A DNA stretch of 6,911 nucleotides from Sandaracinaceae bacterium (GTDB lineage Bacteria > Myxococcota_A > Polyangia > Polyangiales > Houyiibacteriaceae), in contig JAAZAH010000067.1 in NCBI GenBank assembly GCA_012514415.1, positions 1 to 6,911 on the forward strand, read 5' to 3'. Shown piece by piece: positions 6,601 through 6,911 of this stretch. Under the pieces are notes generated by a model. It was not told the origin of the DNA. It ran no database searches and worked only from the letters and a program-made list of their open reading frames with translations. Every line of letters starts with the position of its first letter. The stretch's first letter is position 1. Position numbers and translations under genes: made by a program.

Positions 6601-6698
6601 AGCGTACGGGTGAGATGGCGCAGCTCATTGTTGAGCGACTCGAGAGGCCACGCCTCGATGTAAGCTCGGCAAAAAAGCGCTCGAGGGATTTTCATTAG
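3630..6698 (+). CDS. dnaE2: Error-prone DNA polymerase III alpha subunit DnaE2 (ImuC)
   Basis: A 1022-residue C-family polymerase of usual DnaE2 length, acting at DNA lesions during the SOS response. Domains in order: PHP domain (about 12-230) opening with LHVRSNFSFLEGASHPEEL (15-33); palm and polymerase core with GRGSAANS (338-345), PDIDLD (377-382, catalytic D378 and D380) and FKVDLLGL (524-531, D527); fingers including GVFQLES (575-581), RPGPIQGG (607-614) and FPESHSASFA (720-729); a helix-hairpin-helix region (about 795-860); and an OB fold (about 930-1005) with VGLVICRQRPRTKTGVFFMTLEDE. The three catalytic aspartates are present, so it should be active. The PHP HxH motif is HVR, implying no PHP proofreading nuclease, as usual for DnaE2. 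The ATG lies 6 nt after imuB; the nearest Shine-Dalgarno-like sequence, AAGGGAG at 3607-3613, is 16 nt away, so coupling to imuB translation is likely. Confidence 0.96.
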   Translation: MNAIQERLTSVYLPLHVRSNFSFLEGASHPEELVDRAADLGMDTLALTDRDSLSGVVRAFARGRERGVRIIPGSALSVELPSGEEDSLLLLASTREGYARLTRLLTLGHSRRPKGESSVPWSALLEQTRGLIAISSNPSLFSPLYEAFGDDLFAGLERHLRPHDRRVEEAIVREASRLGVLPVAANRVLFHDRSRRPLANLLVAIRHRKPVRECGFLLHPNGEFDLKSEEAMRARFEDRPEALEATLEIKRRTHFELSHLRYRYPEEHLPEGENESSHLRSLTFQGAKERYPRGIPPKVRAQLEAELALIAELGYGGYFLTIHDLVRFCEREGILCQGRGSAANSAVCFCLGITALDPSKMDLLFERFLSRERREPPDIDLDIEHNRREEVIQYVYARFGRRRAAMVANLVRYRIKSAIRDLGKALELPEEALERAAALHHGGSALDPAKLVEAGLDPDEPRVRAMGRAVQEILGFPRHLSIHPGGFLLGHEPVDEIVPIEPARLEGRTVIQWDKDDIETLGLFKVDLLGLGMLHQIHLAFDLIRAHEGKELSFLSIPPDDPETYAMLRRADAIGVFQLESRAQMMMLPRMRPREFYDLVIQIALIRPGPIQGGMVHPYLRRRHGKEPVVYAHPRLKKILKRTLGVPIFQEQVMKLAIEVADYTPGEADQLRRDMAAFRRDGRIEAHRERLLSRMVKNGIASEFAEQIFAQIRGFGEYGFPESHSASFAILAYISAYLKRHHHEAFSCALLNAWPMGFYHPSTLIDDAKRHGIPILPIDINESEWDSTLERTLDGKLGIRIGFRFVKGLRKWSHHGRPYRSIADFMEKVRLDRGSLLALAEAGAFDSLGKNRREALWEIRGMMNIPRGGLPLRPKSESRFRPHARGETILLDHDRLGLSPVGHPMETIRPLLDRRKIPKADELIHFPEGATIDYVGLVICRQRPRTKTGVFFMTLEDESGLLNLIIPKELFDAKEEIARAEPLVEVSGRLERTGEMAQLIVERLERPRLDVSSAKKRSRDFH

Positions 6699-6715
6699 TC
6701 AAGCAAGCTTGACTA
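6696..6715. repeat. Inverted repeat 1, TAGTCAAG / CTTGACTA, starting at the dnaE2 stop codon
   Basis: A perfect 8-bp dyad with a four-base loop (CAAG). Its left arm begins with the TAG stop of dnaE2. It is not GC-rich and no T-run follows, so it is a poor intrinsic terminator in isolation. It could be a protein binding palindrome, or a small hairpin protecting the 3' end of the mRNA. Its arms recur in inverted repeat 2. Confidence 0.6.
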
Positions 6716-6738
6716 CACCGAAACAAAGAAACTCTCCG

Positions 6739-6760
6739 ATAGTCAATTTTGCCTGACTAT
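6739..6760. repeat. Inverted repeat 2, ATAGTCA-N8-TGACTAT
   Basis: A perfect 7-bp dyad with an 8-base spacer, centred 44 bp (about four helical turns) after the centre of inverted repeat 1 and sharing its TAGTCA/TGACTA arms. Two related palindromes at near-integral helical spacing resemble a paired operator. The regulator, if any, is unknown. Confidence 0.55.
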
Positions 6761-6774
6761 TTGCTGCGAATTCT

Positions 6775-6821
6775 TCTCGGATTCGGGCGCGCTCGAAAGA
6801 GGCGCCCGATTCGCTCCGAGA
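6775..6821 (+). terminator. Long stem-loop with GAAA tetraloop between dnaE2 and a possible convergent gene
   Basis: The outer arms TCTCGGA (6775-6781) and TCCGAGA (6815-6821) pair over 7 bp. After a small asymmetric internal loop, TCGGGCGC (6783-6790) pairs with GCGCCCGA (6802-6809). Past one bulged G, CTC/GAG closes a GAAA tetraloop (6795-6798). That is 18 Watson-Crick pairs in 47 nt, with a GNRA loop only when read as plus-strand RNA. No T-run follows on either strand, so it is not a standard intrinsic terminator. A transcript-end or stabilising role after dnaE2 is inferred, and a structured RNA element for something downstream is an alternative. Confidence 0.4.
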
Positions 6822-6837
6822 GAACGCAGAGCATTGG

Positions 6838-6911
6838 TCAACCCGGCTTTACTTTTTTGAAGCCGTGGGAGCGCAAGATCGTCAGGCTCTCTTGACGAAA
6901 GCATCCGAGCG
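6838..6911 (-). CDS. Possible C-terminal end of a convergent gene, product unknown
   Basis: From the right edge the minus strand reads 23 codons to a TGA at 6840-6838, ending ESLTILRSHGFKKVKPG. A helix followed by GFKKV is seen at the ends of several small alpha/beta domains such as rhodanese-like proteins, but this is too short to assign. The share of codons ending in G or C is about two thirds, compatible with the neighbours. The stem-loop at 6775-6821 would start 17 nt past this stop, as expected between convergent genes. A second minus-strand frame is also open across this stretch, so the call is weak. Confidence 0.25.
   Translation of the reverse strand, partial: LGCFRQESLTILRSHGFKKVKPG

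Noticed and set aside
6844..6898. Small hairpins CGGCTT/AAGCCG (6844-6865) and TCGTCA/TGACGA (6879-6898)
   Set aside because: Six-base stems with 8-10 base loops are common by chance; the T-run at 6853-6858 is in the loop, not after the stem, so it is not a terminator.
6743..6911. A second open minus-strand frame from the right edge ending at 6743
   Set aside because: It runs through the stem-loop and inverted repeat 2, and its codon use (about half G/C at third positions) differs from the neighbours.
6865..6911. A GTG at 6865 opening a plus-strand frame to the window end
   Set aside because: No Shine-Dalgarno and only 15 codons visible; cannot be told from chance.
1..6911. tRNA, rRNA, CRISPR array, insertion sequence or attachment site
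   Set aside because: No regularly spaced repeats, transposase-like frame, tRNA-like cloverleaf or rRNA core sequence was seen on either strand.

Overview
The window is a GC-rich bacterial segment, roughly 60% G+C by eye, with strong codon bias (CTC for Leu, CGC for Arg, GCC/GCG for Ala, GAT for Asp). It carries five recognisable genes in two divergent groups. The left group is on the minus strand. It holds a polyprenyl-phosphate sugar-1-phosphate transferase of the WecA/TagO family and, downstream of it, the N-terminal third of a CofG-type radical SAM enzyme of coenzyme F420 biosynthesis that runs off the window edge. The right group, on the plus strand, is a complete imuA-imuB-dnaE2 cassette, the inducible translesion-synthesis 'mutasome' used for damage-induced mutagenesis by many bacteria that lack Pol V. 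The species cannot be fixed from the sequence. F420 synthesis, a Gram-positive-type LexA box (GAAC-N4-GTTC), a possibly leaderless first gene and high G+C would suit an actinobacterial, chloroflexal or related uncultured lineage; this is inference.

Layout: 1-289 cofG-like (minus, partial); 290-367 short gap with a plausible Shine-Dalgarno for cofG; 368-1447 wecA-like (minus); 1448-1713 divergent intergenic region; 1714-2343 imuA; 2340-3623 imuB, overlapping imuA by 4 nt; 3630-6698 dnaE2, 6 nt after imuB. The divergent region holds a triple imperfect repeat next to wecA, a long purine-rich stretch with a G9 tract, and a sigma70-like promoter with a LexA box between its -35 and -10 elements, directly before imuA. 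The region 6699-6911 holds two dyads that share TAGTCA arms, a long stem-loop with a GAAA tetraloop, and perhaps the last codons of a convergent minus-strand gene.

The three plus-strand genes are packed as one transcription unit and should be induced together when LexA is cleaved. By analogy with characterised mutasomes, DnaE2 does the error-prone synthesis, ImuB (a catalytically dead Y-family homologue with a visible QLSLF clamp motif) tethers it to the beta clamp, and ImuA (a small RecA-like protein) assists assembly. The most unusual features are a shortened ImuB that appears to lack the whole fingers region, with its start fixed by a strong ribosome binding site, and an ImuA whose P-loop is degenerate.
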